A DNA stretch of 64,000 bases from Clostridia bacterium (lineage in GTDB: Bacteria; Bacillota; Clostridia; Oscillospirales; Acutalibacteraceae): NCBI GenBank assembly GCA_017410605.1, contig JAFQQN010000015.1:62001-126000 (forward strand), written 5' to 3'. Of the stretch, positions 7,548 to 15,449 are shown in pieces. A model generated the notes under the pieces. That model saw only the letters and a list, made by a program, of their open reading frames with translations. It had not been told where the DNA came from and searched no databases. The first letter of the stretch is position 1. Each line of letters opens with the position of its first letter. A program made the translations under genes and the position numbers.

Positions 7548-8606
7548 GTGGTAGGTGAATCAGGTCTTAGAGGTGTAACAACTAAAGGACGCTTAAAGCA
7601 CATTTATCTTTTGGTTGGGAATGACCCTTATCTTACAAAAAAATATGCAGAAAAAATTGCAAAGACTACCGTTGGTGACAATGCCGACCTTAATTTGTTT
7701 GCACTTGGTGAAAATGCGGATATACAGCTTATATATGATAACATTATGCAGTTTTCCTTTACAGGTGACAGCATATGTGTCAGTGTAGGTAATTTTCCTT
7801 TTGAAAGCTGTCCCATTGCAGATTTTAAAAAGCTTATTAGTATTGTAGAACAGGCGCCCGATAATAATGTTTTAATACTCTATTACGATGTTTTGCAGAT
7901 TAATACAAAGAAGTCAGACAGATTTAAAAAATTAGCTGCCGCAGTTGAAAAAGCACAGGGTGTTGTTGCAGAGCTTAATCACCGAACAGAAAATGAACTT
8001 ATTAAAATGCTTAGTGACGGTGCCGCAAAAAGAAGAGTAAGGCTAGACCAGAAAGCCGCTAGATATATGATTTCGGTTTGCTCTGATGACCTTAATATTT
8101 TAATTAACGAGCTGGAGAAGGTCACTTCCTTTGTAGGTGAAGAGGGCATTATTACTACCGATATTATAGATAAGGTTTGTGTTAAAACCTTAGAGGCCTC
8201 TGTTTATGACCTTTCTAAGCATATTTTATCGGGAAGAGGGGAAAAGGCCTTAGAGGTTTTAAACAATCTACTTTCTATGGGTGTTTCTCCTGCAGAAATA
8301 TATTCTCTAATAGCTTCGGCGTATGTAGATATTTTTAGGGTAAAAGCCGCTGTGAAAAAGAACAAAACCCCTGAGAGTATAGCTAAAGATTTTGGCTATG
8401 CCGCAAACAGAAGCTTTGTCTTAACTAATGCTTCGCGAGATGCCCGAAAGCTTTCAGATGCTAAGCTTTCTGTAATTATTAATGAGCTTTTAGAAAGCGA
8501 CAGACTTGTAAAGAATGATGTTAAAATCAGTGGAAATAGTGCAAGAATTGCCCTTGAAAGTGTAATTACTAAAATTTTAAGAATTTCTCAGGGTGGAGAT
8601 TTATGA
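7548..8606 (+). CDS. holA: DNA polymerase III delta subunit
   Basis: The delta subunit opens the sliding clamp as part of the clamp loader. The 352-residue protein begins with the family pattern HIYLLVGNDPYLTKKYAEKI. It then shows the AAA+-like fold without a Walker A motif, as expected for delta, and the C-terminal helical collar region (LESDRLVKNDVKISGNSARIALE). GTG at 7548 is the start, supported by GGTGGTG a few bases upstream. The stop overlaps the next gene by 4 bases, indicating translational coupling. comEC followed by holA is a common order in Firmicutes. Confidence 0.92.
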   Translation: MVGESGLRGVTTKGRLKHIYLLVGNDPYLTKKYAEKIAKTTVGDNADLNLFALGENADIQLIYDNIMQFSFTGDSICVSVGNFPFESCPIADFKKLISIVEQAPDNNVLILYYDVLQINTKKSDRFKKLAAAVEKAQGVVAELNHRTENELIKMLSDGAAKRRVRLDQKAARYMISVCSDDLNILINELEKVTSFVGEEGIITTDIIDKVCVKTLEASVYDLSKHILSGRGEKALEVLNNLLSMGVSPAEIYSLIASAYVDIFRVKAAVKKNKTPESIAKDFGYAANRSFVLTNASRDARKLSDAKLSVIINELLESDRLVKNDVKISGNSARIALESVITKILRISQGGDL

Positions 8607-9187
8607 TTAGTCTCGATATGCCAATAATTGTTGAAGGTAAATACGATAAAATTAAACTTTCATCAATTGTAGATTCAACTATTATAACTACAGAGGGCTT
8701 TGGCATTTTTAAAAACAAAGACAGGGTACAGTTAATTAAAAAACTTGCTGAAAAAAAGGGCGTAATAGTTTTAACAGATAGCGATAGTGCCGGTAGTATT
8801 ATTAGGTCTTACCTTAAGAATATTATTGGCGAAGAAAAAATTTATAATGTTTTTTTGCCCGAAATCAAGGGAAAGGAACGAAGAAAAATAACCCCCTCGG
8901 CTGAGGGTTTGCTTGGTGTTGAGGGTGTGGATAAGGAAATTATACTGTCTGCCCTTAAACGATTTTTACCTGATAATAAGTTTCAGCCAAAAGAACCTAT
9001 AACAAAGGCTTTTTTAATGCAGTGTGGTCTTTCGGGGTGCGAAAACAGCAGTCAGCTTCGCAAAGAAGTTTTGAAAAAACTGAATATTCCTAATTCTGTG
9101 GCACCCAACACGCTTTTAAGGGTGCTTAACGATATTTCTTCAAGGGAAGAAATTTTGAAAATAATTAAAGAAATTAATGAGGGATAA
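8603..9187 (+). CDS. Toprim-domain protein, RNase M5-like
   Basis: A 194-residue protein with an N-terminal Toprim fold: the conserved acidic residue lies in IIVEGKYDK (Glu11) and the DxD pair in VLTDSDSAG (Asp59, Asp61). The C-terminal half has the GVEGVDKEIILSAL segment seen in RNase M5 relatives (DUF4093). RNase M5 matures 5S rRNA in Gram-positive bacteria, so this is the likely role. Classical RnmV is usually next to ksgA and tatD; here the gene overlaps holA by 4 bp, so a primase-like or other Toprim role remains possible. Three bases separate it from the next gene. Confidence 0.75.
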   Translation: MISLDMPIIVEGKYDKIKLSSIVDSTIITTEGFGIFKNKDRVQLIKKLAEKKGVIVLTDSDSAGSIIRSYLKNIIGEEKIYNVFLPEIKGKERRKITPSAEGLLGVEGVDKEIILSALKRFLPDNKFQPKEPITKAFLMQCGLSGCENSSQLRKEVLKKLNIPNSVAPNTLLRVLNDISSREEILKIIKEINEG

Positions 9188-9189
9188 TA

Positions 9190-10188
9190 TTGCCAAAGAC
9201 CAGTAATCAAAAAACGCGAATTTTAGCCTTGTATCAAATTTTAAGCGCTAAAACCGACGAAGAGCATCCACTCTCGGCTAACGAAATTGCTCAGCAATTA
9301 ATTAACTTGGGCTATTGCTGTGAGCGAAAGACGGTGTATTCCGATATTGAAGAGCTTAATAATTTTGGTATAGAAATCATTTATACAACCGAGCCGAAAA
9401 AAGGGTATTTTTTAGTTACCAGAAGCTTTGAAGAATCTGAGCTTTCTTTGCTTATTGATGCTGTTGCTTCGGCTGATTTTATAACAAAGAAAAAATCTCA
9501 GGCACTTATAAAAAAGCTTAAAGACTTTTTGAGTGATTACAGTGACCTTAAAACCAAAACAACACCTGTTATAGGTGGTCGTAATAAGGGTGAAAATGAA
9601 GAGATTTTTTATAATATTGATACCATTAGAAGAGCTATTAACTATAATAAAAAAATAACCTTTTCTTATTTTAAGCACACCCTTAAAAGCGGTCATTTTA
9701 TAGAAAAGACGTCTAAGCAAATGCAGGTTAGTCCTTATGCTCTTGTGTGGCAGGACGATAATTATTATTTAATATGCAATTATGAAAAATATGATAATTT
9801 AATGCACCTTCGCCTGGATAGAATGAAAATGGTTTCACTTTTAAAGGAAGACCGCCGTCATTTTAGTGAGGTGAGCGAATATAAAGATGAATTTAATGTT
9901 TCCCACTATGTTGAAAAAACATTTAAAATGTTCAGCGGTGTAGAAGCCGATGTGCGTTTTAAATGCCGAACCGAAAATTTAGAACAGGTGATAGACCGCT
10001 TTGGTGATGATATTTTTATTCGTTCTTTTGATGAGGAGCATTTTGTTTTTGATACAAAAATTTATTTCAGTGATGGCTTTGTTTCGTGGCTTTTGTCTGC
10101 CGGCGACGGTATAGAACTTCTTGCTCCCAAGGTGCTAAGAGAAAAGGTTGAATCGGCTGCTAGTGCTATTTTAAATAAATATAAGTAA
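9190..10188 (+). CDS. WYL-domain transcriptional regulator
   Basis: A 332-residue regulator. Residues about 8-65 form a winged helix-turn-helix (LSANEIAQQL then CERKTVYSDIEEL as recognition helix). A middle WYL domain follows at about 140-225, with the pattern QVSPYALVWQDDNYYLICNY and the trailing LRLDRM. The remainder is a WCX-type C-terminal extension. WYL proteins sense ligands, often nucleic acids or nucleotides, and control DNA damage or defence genes, but no target is visible here. The start is a TTG at 9190, three bases after the preceding stop, which suggests coupling. A hairpin follows directly after the stop. Confidence 0.88.
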   Translation: MPKTSNQKTRILALYQILSAKTDEEHPLSANEIAQQLINLGYCCERKTVYSDIEELNNFGIEIIYTTEPKKGYFLVTRSFEESELSLLIDAVASADFITKKKSQALIKKLKDFLSDYSDLKTKTTPVIGGRNKGENEEIFYNIDTIRRAINYNKKITFSYFKHTLKSGHFIEKTSKQMQVSPYALVWQDDNYYLICNYEKYDNLMHLRLDRMKMVSLLKEDRRHFSEVSEYKDEFNVSHYVEKTFKMFSGVEADVRFKCRTENLEQVIDRFGDDIFIRSFDEEHFVFDTKIYFSDGFVSWLLSAGDGIELLAPKVLREKVESAASAILNKYK

Positions 10189-10193
10189 TACTA

Positions 10194-10228
10194 ATCCCCT
10201 TTAAGCCGTATAATGTTTTAAAGGGGAT
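10194..10228 (+). other. Hairpin enclosing the ribosome binding site of the next gene
   Basis: An 11-bp perfect inverted repeat (10194-10204 with 10218-10228) with a 13-base loop follows the WYL gene. Its 3' arm contains AAAGGGGA, the only ribosome binding site for the ATG at 10235. It is followed by only four T residues, so it is a weak terminator. It could block translation or couple it to transcription. Confidence 0.65.
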
Positions 10229-10234
10229 AGTTTT

Positions 10235-10492
10235 ATGTATCAAACGGTTATTGTTTCAATTATTGCGGTTTACATTTTTGCATATTTTATTTTGGCTGTG
10301 AGAACACAAAAGCCCTTTAAAACAATGCTTTTTTATTCTTTTATAGGTGTAGCGGTAATGTTTATTATAAAGCTTACAGCACCCTATACCGGTGTTAATA
10401 TTCCGCTTAATGAATATACACTTGCCACTTCGGCAGGTTTAAGCATACCGGGTACAATAATGTTGCTTGTTTTAAAAATTCTATTCATATAA
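10235..10492 (+). CDS. BofA-like sporulation membrane protein
   Basis: An 85-residue integral membrane protein with two or three hydrophobic helices. The C-terminal half (PYTGVNIPLNEYT then GLSIPGTIMLLVLKILF) matches the signature end of the BofA family. In Bacillus subtilis BofA inhibits SpoIVFB-dependent processing of pro-sigma-K. The match is by pattern only and the N-terminus is divergent. The neighbouring gerQ and cwlJ genes support a spore context. ATG at 10235 is preceded by AAAGGGGA at seven bases, but that site lies in a hairpin. No partner (SpoIVFA/FB) is in the window. Confidence 0.7.
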   Translation: MYQTVIVSIIAVYIFAYFILAVRTQKPFKTMLFYSFIGVAVMFIIKLTAPYTGVNIPLNEYTLATSAGLSIPGTIMLLVLKILFI

Positions 10493-10540
10493 TTTTTAAT
10501 AGACAAGCCTGAAGAGTTTAATGGGTTTGGGCAAATTTTA

Positions 10541-10563
10541 AAGGCTTCCCAAGGGGAAGCCTT
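10541..10563. terminator. Bidirectional terminator between bofA-like and gerQ
   Basis: A 10-bp stem (AAGGCTTCCC with its complement) and a 3-base loop, with A/T-rich runs on both sides. It lies between the converging bofA-like and gerQ genes. Confidence 0.75.
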
Positions 10564-10585
10564 CTATTTTAAACTATTCAACATT

Positions 10586-10867
10586 TTAATTAGTGCGTCT
10601 GCTTGGGTCATAAATTGTGACAAATTTAATTGAGTATAGGTCACAAATGGTATATCGGTTGTTTTTTCTGTCAAATAAAACTATATAGCTAACACCAACT
10701 GCATATAAAATTCCGCTTCGAATGGTCAGACCGTTGGTACCAATCAAAAACTCAACATCAACATATTGTCCTACATTGTCTTTTAAAATTTGTTGGATAG
10801 AGCCTTGGTAAGCGTCAAAGCCCATTCCAGAGGGTACGGTAAATTCTGTTGATTGATTATTATCCAT
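10586..10867 (-). CDS. gerQ: Spore coat protein GerQ
   Basis: A 93-residue protein of the GerQ (YwdL) family. In Bacillus GerQ is a coat protein cross-linked during spore maturation and needed for localisation of the cortex hydrolase CwlJ. The C-terminal domain shows the family features SIQQILKDNVGQYVDVEF, a strand-rich core, then IVLFDRKNNRYTICDLYSI, DLYSIKFVTIYD. The N-terminal low-complexity glutamine-rich tail of Bacillus GerQ is almost absent. I chose ATG at 10867 because AAAGGAG lies eight bases before it; a TTG at 10885 would be within that site. cwlJ is immediately upstream, as in Bacillus. Confidence 0.88.
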   Translation of the reverse strand: MDNNQSTEFTVPSGMGFDAYQGSIQQILKDNVGQYVDVEFLIGTNGLTIRSGILYAVGVSYIVLFDRKNNRYTICDLYSIKFVTIYDPSRRTN

Positions 10868-10887
10868 TGTAAAAACTCCTTTCAAAA

Positions 10888-11325
10888 TTACGTATCTGCA
10901 TAATACGAGGTTGGGTTATAAAAACAGTGCTCCCCAATACGAACAGCAAAAATACCAACCCTTGAGGGGAAGTTTTGTCTGCAAACAGTGCTGTAAGGGT
11001 TGAAATACCAAAGGGCAGAGTCTAAGCCGTAAAGCTTGTTTCCCGCCAGCGCCCAATCGGCAACATTGTAATGCTCGTTTTGAGGATTCATATTATAAAT
11101 GTTCTGTGGATTATATCTTCCGCCAATACTTTCTCTTACACAGTCAAATTGGCCGGGTTGATATATAACATTTCTAAGACTACCACCTAGACGGCTATAT
11201 TCCCCGTTGGGAACGTGAACCCTGTTCATTACAACATTGGCTACTGCCTTCATTCCGTTTTCGCCCTCGCCGCCGGCCTCACACTGAACAAGTCGGGCTA
11301 AAAGCTCTCTGTCATTAAAAGCCAC
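10888..11325 (-). CDS. cwlJ: Spore cortex-lytic cell wall hydrolase CwlJ
   Basis: A 145-residue Hydrolase_2 (SleB/CwlJ) domain protein that degrades cortex peptidoglycan during germination. The domain spans almost the whole protein: ARLVQCEAGGEGENGMKAVA (probable catalytic Glu16), VVMNRV, then VIYQPGQFDCV and the C-terminal FNPYST...RIGEHCFY segment. It lacks a signal peptide and the SleB peptidoglycan-binding domain, which points to CwlJ. The GTG at 11325 is preferred because AGAGGTGAT lies five bases upstream; the GTG at 11334 falls inside that site. The two genes are 20 bp apart, and GerQ is needed for CwlJ to reach the coat. Confidence 0.9.
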   Translation of the reverse strand: MAFNDRELLARLVQCEAGGEGENGMKAVANVVMNRVHVPNGEYSRLGGSLRNVIYQPGQFDCVRESIGGRYNPQNIYNMNPQNEHYNVADWALAGNKLYGLDSALWYFNPYSTVCRQNFPSRVGIFAVRIGEHCFYNPTSYYADT

Positions 11326-11713
11326 CTTTATCACCTCTTTTAAATATACTTAAAAAATACTTAACTTATTACTCTTTGTACTTGTGGGATATTAAATAAC
11401 GTACAAAATATGCAAATAATGGTTGGAATTTATAAATTAATGGTTGTAATTTGTAAATTGTTGATTTATAATAAATCTTAAATATAAATTATTATTTAAT
11501 TTGAAAGAAATTGTACATATTTAACTAGAAAAATTCCATTTATATTTTTATATAAGATGTTATTATTTTATATAGAAACTATTTTAAAATATTTACTTAA
11601 AATATTTGCAAATTTTAGTATGTTGCAAATGTAAATTAATACTTTTGAAAAAAGGGTTTAATATTGCTTAGGCAATTATTATAAATAAAAAATTATAAAA
11701 ATGGGGGATTTTA
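11326..11713. other. AT-rich divergent intergenic region
   Basis: A 388-bp region that is very A/T-rich lies between the divergent cwlJ and the large secreted-protein gene. It contains two abutting 21-bp direct repeats, a pair of TTGCAAAT direct repeats (about 11607-11635) and a short ATTGC-N4-GCAAT palindrome near 11664. I did not find a convincing sigma-A promoter for the downstream gene. cwlJ may use a mother-cell sporulation sigma factor. No open reading frame is supported. Confidence 0.6.
11418..11459. repeat. Two abutting 21-bp direct repeats
   Basis: The copies 11418-11438 and 11439-11459 differ at two positions and each begin AATGGTTG. A weaker GTTG-containing third copy follows at about 11460. 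The 21-bp spacing places the motifs on the same DNA face, as at regulator sites that bind paired direct repeats. Confidence 0.75.
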
Positions 11714-14700
11714 ATGAAAAAAGTTTTATCAATTGTACTCAGTATATCCTTGCTTATAACAAGTATGTCTGCAGTACTAACCCAAAGTGTTGCTGCTGGC
11801 ACACTTGATAGCGCATTTGAGACTCAGTCAAATTGGGGCTATTATAAAAATGCCGGTACTGTTATTGATGGAACCGCAACGGCTAATAGCAGTGGTTGGC
11901 CTAGCATTAGTGAAACCACCGCCTTTACCGCTACCGGAAGCGGTAAAGCTATAAAAATTTGGACCAATATAACTCATGCGGTTGTTAAAATACCTGACCT
12001 TAAAGCTTATACAAATTATACCATAAACTTTAAGTATATGATTCCTGCAAACTCTTCCACCAGTTCTCAGTGGTTCAACTCTTATATTTTCAAAAAAGGT
12101 TATGCATTAGATGCGGCCGCACCTACAAATGCTTATGCCTCTGGTGTTAGTCCTACAGCAAATGCAGACGATAGTTGGAACAACTACAGTATTTCTTTTG
12201 TCACTGATAACACTGCAGATTTTTTCCTTTCAATTTATCCAAGATTCAGTGCGGGTAATACTGTATATCTTGACGAGTTTGAACTCATTAAAGGCGAAAC
12301 CTTTACTCCCGTTACAATTTCTTTTGACTCAAACGGCGGTAGTAAGGTTGAACCTTTGCTTGGCAGTTCAGGTAAGCCAATTGTAATGCCTACCAACCCA
12401 ACTAAAGAGGGTTATGCTTTTGCCGGGTGGTATACCGATAAAGCTTTTACCAATCAATTTTTAGGCAAGGTAGCCCCGGAAACCGATGTTACTCTTTACG
12501 CTAGGTGGATAGACGGCATTTATATGGATTTTGAAAGTTCCACTACAGGCACTGTTGTCACAGGTACAGATACCTCGTATAATGGCAATAAAGCATATAA
12601 AGTAAGTTTTGCGGCCGCAAGTGGTACTTCCCAGATTGTTCTTGAACATAATGCTGATCGTAAGCTTTCTGACTGGGCAAACTTCGGGGACAGTATCTTA
12701 ATAAGCTTTAAATACAAGCTTGTTTCGGGTAGTGTTAACTTTTATCCAAGAACATCAACCAAAACTCCCGGCGCAAGTCTTCCTAAATATTATTATGAAG
12801 ATGCTAAAACTTCTGCAGTCAAATCTAACTGGGCTAACGGTTTAGCTTATAAGAATATTGATTTAAAAACGGCCTCCAATGAGTGGCAGACCTTCACCTC
12901 TGCCTTTACTGTAAATGATGAGAGCTATCTTGACGGTAAATTTAAAGATGAAGCCTTAACCCAGCCTCTTACTAAAGAGGATATTTTGGGTTATGTTATG
13001 CTCTTTGTTTCTTCCAAGGCTGAGAACACCGAGATGTATATTGACGATGTTACAGTAATTAAAACCGTTAATATTCCTGTTGAATATACAACTGAAGCCG
13101 TTCGATTAGAACCACTTAACGGTAACAACACCTTTGCCAATGCAATTTTTGCTAGTGAACTTTCCTTTAAAGCTGTTTGCGATAGTTCTGTAACACCTAC
13201 CGTTTATTACGGTGAAAAGGTTGTTACCCCTGTAGATGGCATTTATACTATCACAGTTGCTGACGAAACCTTAAGGGTTGAGGCTACCGGTATGACCGCG
13301 GCTCAAAATCATGCTCCCGGTGTTGGTCTTAATGGAGAAGACCTTACCAAATATGATGCTGATCTTTTTCTTGAAAATATTTGGGAGGGCGACACAGTTT
13401 ATCACGAATCTGTAATGTTTACCGATTCGTTAGATGGAACTGTTTTAAAGACTAAAAAGCTTCTTTACCCAATTGACGATATTATTTCTGTTAGAAACGA
13501 CGACCTTAATAAATGGTATGTTAAGGGTGTTGACTTTGAGGTTAAAGATGGCAAGCTTTGTTGGATAGAGGGTGGTAAATGCCCAATCTGGACCGGTCAT
13601 TTAATTGTTCCTGCTAATGCCGATGACCCCTATTATGATGAAGCTCTCGACTATGGCGGATTTAATTCTGCTTCGGCTTATTATACTTTAGAACCAAATG
13701 GCGACAAGGGACTTTATCTTATGGCTGACGGTAAGCACGAAGATGCTACTATCTATGTAACATATAAGCACTCAAAAACCTGGGACGAGGTTGGTGAGAC
13801 AGGTTATACCCCTGCCGCTCCCGAAAATCAGTCTGACGATATGAAGCCCTTCTATGATAAACTTGCTACTACTGAAGATGTCAATGTTTTGGTTTACGGT
13901 GCTTCTACCGCTACGGGTTGTGGTGCTACAGGTGGATTCCTTACCTATGAACTCTTTAGCAAAACACCCGATGCAGAAACCGGAGATTATACTGTTACCG
14001 AACGTAAAGCAAAAGGTGGCGGAAAATCTGCTCCAACCTTCTTTGAACAGGCAACAGCCAAGCTTGTTAACGATTATGGTAATAACAACAAAATTAATTA
14101 TTATAATATTGCCTGTGGCGGAACAGGTGCTTCTTGGGGCGCAACCGAGCTTCAAAACCGAGTTGCTGCAATGAATAAATATTATGGCGAAACTATTGTT
14201 CCCGATATTATTTATATTAAGTTTGCAGGTAACGACGTTCGTACTACTCCCGAAAGCTACAGAGCTTCGTTGACTAGTATGACCGAGCAGTTCCAAGCTC
14301 TTTACCCCAATGCCGTTGTTGTTCTTGTTTCGGGTAAAATTAATAATGAAAAGTGCTACATCTTTGGTGATTACCATCAAAATGTGCTTGACCTTGAACA
14401 GGTTGTTTTAGATATTGCTGCATCTAAGACAAACTGTGTTGCTGCTGCTACAACAAGCGTGTGGGCTGAGATTGTAGAGTCTAAGGATTATGAAGATTAC
14501 CTTTCTAACAACATTAACCACGCTAACGATTTCTGGTCTAAGACTACAGCACAAATTATTGTTGCTTCCTTAGCGAAAACAAAAAACCATGAGCATATAT
14601 ACGACAACTATTTAGATCCCGATTGTAATTCTTGTGGTGATGTTCGCGAAATTACTTTCACCGGTTGGCATCCTGCAGGTAATACCTGGTACTACTATGA

Positions 14701-15286
14701 AAATGGAAATATGGTTAAAAACGAGTGGCGACAGGATTCAGTAGGTTGGGTATTTCTTGGCGAAACTGGTGCAATGCTCACCAACGCTTGGTGTACTGAT
14801 TCTGCGGGTTGGTGCTATGTAGGTGCTAACGGATATGCAGTAACTGACTGTTGGATGAAAGATAGTATAGGTTGGTGCTACCTTGGTGATAACGGCAGTC
14901 AGGTTAAAAATAACTGGGTATATGACGGTGGATGTTGGTACTTTATTGATGCCGACGGTTATATGGTATCTAACCAGTGGCGACAGGATTCTAAGGGTTG
15001 GGTATACCTTGGCTCATCTGGTGCAATGCTCACCAATGCTTGGTGTACTGACTCTCAGGGTTGGTGCTATGTAGGCGCCGACGGTTATGCTGTAACAAAC
15101 TGTTGGAAGCAGGATAGCATAGGTTGGATATGGCTTAACGCCAACGGCTCTATGACCAAATCTGCTTGGGTTCTTGACGGCTCAAATTGGTACTACCTTA
15201 ATGCTGAAGGTTATATGGTAACCGGGTGGCAGTTAATAGACGGTGTTTGGTATAACTTTAATGCCGGCGGTGTCTGGGTAGGATGA
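11714..15286 (+). CDS. Large secreted SGNH-hydrolase protein with choline/glucan-binding-type repeats
   Basis: A 1190-residue exported protein. A signal peptide (about 1-28) ends in SVAA. It is followed by a beta-sandwich of carbohydrate-binding type (about 30-195), an InlB/Listeria-Bacteroides repeat (about 198-266, with FDSNGG and FAGWYTD), and a second beta-sandwich (about 267-450). The SGNH/GDSL-type esterase domain (about 715-955) has block I GAS (Ser731 replaces the GDS serine position), GND (Gly839-Asp841) and a likely catalytic His936 in NHAND. An H-x-H...CNSCG linker (about 956-978) precedes nine to ten WYY/GWCY repeats of the cell-wall-binding type (985-1190). It probably deacetylates or de-esterifies glycans at the cell surface. 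The substrate is unknown. Confidence 0.8.
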   Translation: MKKVLSIVLSISLLITSMSAVLTQSVAAGTLDSAFETQSNWGYYKNAGTVIDGTATANSSGWPSISETTAFTATGSGKAIKIWTNITHAVVKIPDLKAYTNYTINFKYMIPANSSTSSQWFNSYIFKKGYALDAAAPTNAYASGVSPTANADDSWNNYSISFVTDNTADFFLSIYPRFSAGNTVYLDEFELIKGETFTPVTISFDSNGGSKVEPLLGSSGKPIVMPTNPTKEGYAFAGWYTDKAFTNQFLGKVAPETDVTLYARWIDGIYMDFESSTTGTVVTGTDTSYNGNKAYKVSFAAASGTSQIVLEHNADRKLSDWANFGDSILISFKYKLVSGSVNFYPRTSTKTPGASLPKYYYEDAKTSAVKSNWANGLAYKNIDLKTASNEWQTFTSAFTVNDESYLDGKFKDEALTQPLTKEDILGYVMLFVSSKAENTEMYIDDVTVIKTVNIPVEYTTEAVRLEPLNGNNTFANAIFASELSFKAVCDSSVTPTVYYGEKVVTPVDGIYTITVADETLRVEATGMTAAQNHAPGVGLNGEDLTKYDADLFLENIWEGDTVYHESVMFTDSLDGTVLKTKKLLYPIDDIISVRNDDLNKWYVKGVDFEVKDGKLCWIEGGKCPIWTGHLIVPANADDPYYDEALDYGGFNSASAYYTLEPNGDKGLYLMADGKHEDATIYVTYKHSKTWDEVGETGYTPAAPENQSDDMKPFYDKLATTEDVNVLVYGASTATGCGATGGFLTYELFSKTPDAETGDYTVTERKAKGGGKSAPTFFEQATAKLVNDYGNNNKINYYNIACGGTGASWGATELQNRVAAMNKYYGETIVPDIIYIKFAGNDVRTTPESYRASLTSMTEQFQALYPNAVVVLVSGKINNEKCYIFGDYHQNVLDLEQVVLDIAASKTNCVAAATTSVWAEIVESKDYEDYLSNNINHANDFWSKTTAQIIVASLAKTKNHEHIYDNYLDPDCNSCGDVREITFTGWHPAGNTWYYYENGNMVKNEWRQDSVGWVFLGETGAMLTNAWCTDSAGWCYVGANGYAVTDCWMKDSIGWCYLGDNGSQVKNNWVYDGGCWYFIDADGYMVSNQWRQDSKGWVYLGSSGAMLTNAWCTDSQGWCYVGADGYAVTNCWKQDSIGWIWLNANGSMTKSAWVLDGSNWYYLNAEGYMVTGWQLIDGVWYNFNAGGVWVG
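14723..15226 (+). repeat. 252-bp in-gene duplication (84 residues each)
   Basis: Within the repeat region of the large secreted protein, 14723-14974 and 14975-15226 are two abutting copies of an 84-codon block, each made of four 21-residue cell-wall-binding repeats. They share long identical stretches such as GTGCAATGCTCACCAA and TGGTGCTATGTAGG, so the duplication is visible in the DNA itself. Confidence 0.85.
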
Positions 15287-15317
15287 TTTTAAAATATTAA
15301 GTAACAAATAATAAGTT

Positions 15318-15346
15318 AAGGCTTCTCCAAAAGATGGAGAAGCCTT
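15318..15346 (+). terminator. Intrinsic terminator of the large secreted-protein gene
   Basis: An 11-bp stem (AAGGCTTCTCC, 15318-15328, with 15336-15346) and 7-base loop, followed by GCTG and a run of six T. It is 31 bp after the stop. Confidence 0.85.
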
Positions 15347-15409
15347 GCTGTTTTTTGTATAGATTTAAAAAGTTGGTATGCCATTGTATGAAAATCAACA
15401 TTAAAAAAA

Positions 15410-15439
15410 GACGGTTTTAAGCTCAAACTTAAAACCGTC
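15410..15439 (-). terminator. Terminator of the HPr-like gene
   Basis: A 12-bp stem (15410-15421 with 15428-15439) and 6-base loop. On the minus strand a run of seven T follows the stem. It ends the minus-strand HPr-like gene that stops at 15450. Confidence 0.85.
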
Positions 15440-15449
15440 AAATATACTG

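Noticed and set aside
13772..14380. 202-codon open frame antisense to the secreted SGNH protein
   Set aside because: It is a shadow of the threonine- and asparagine-rich coding sequence and has no start signal.
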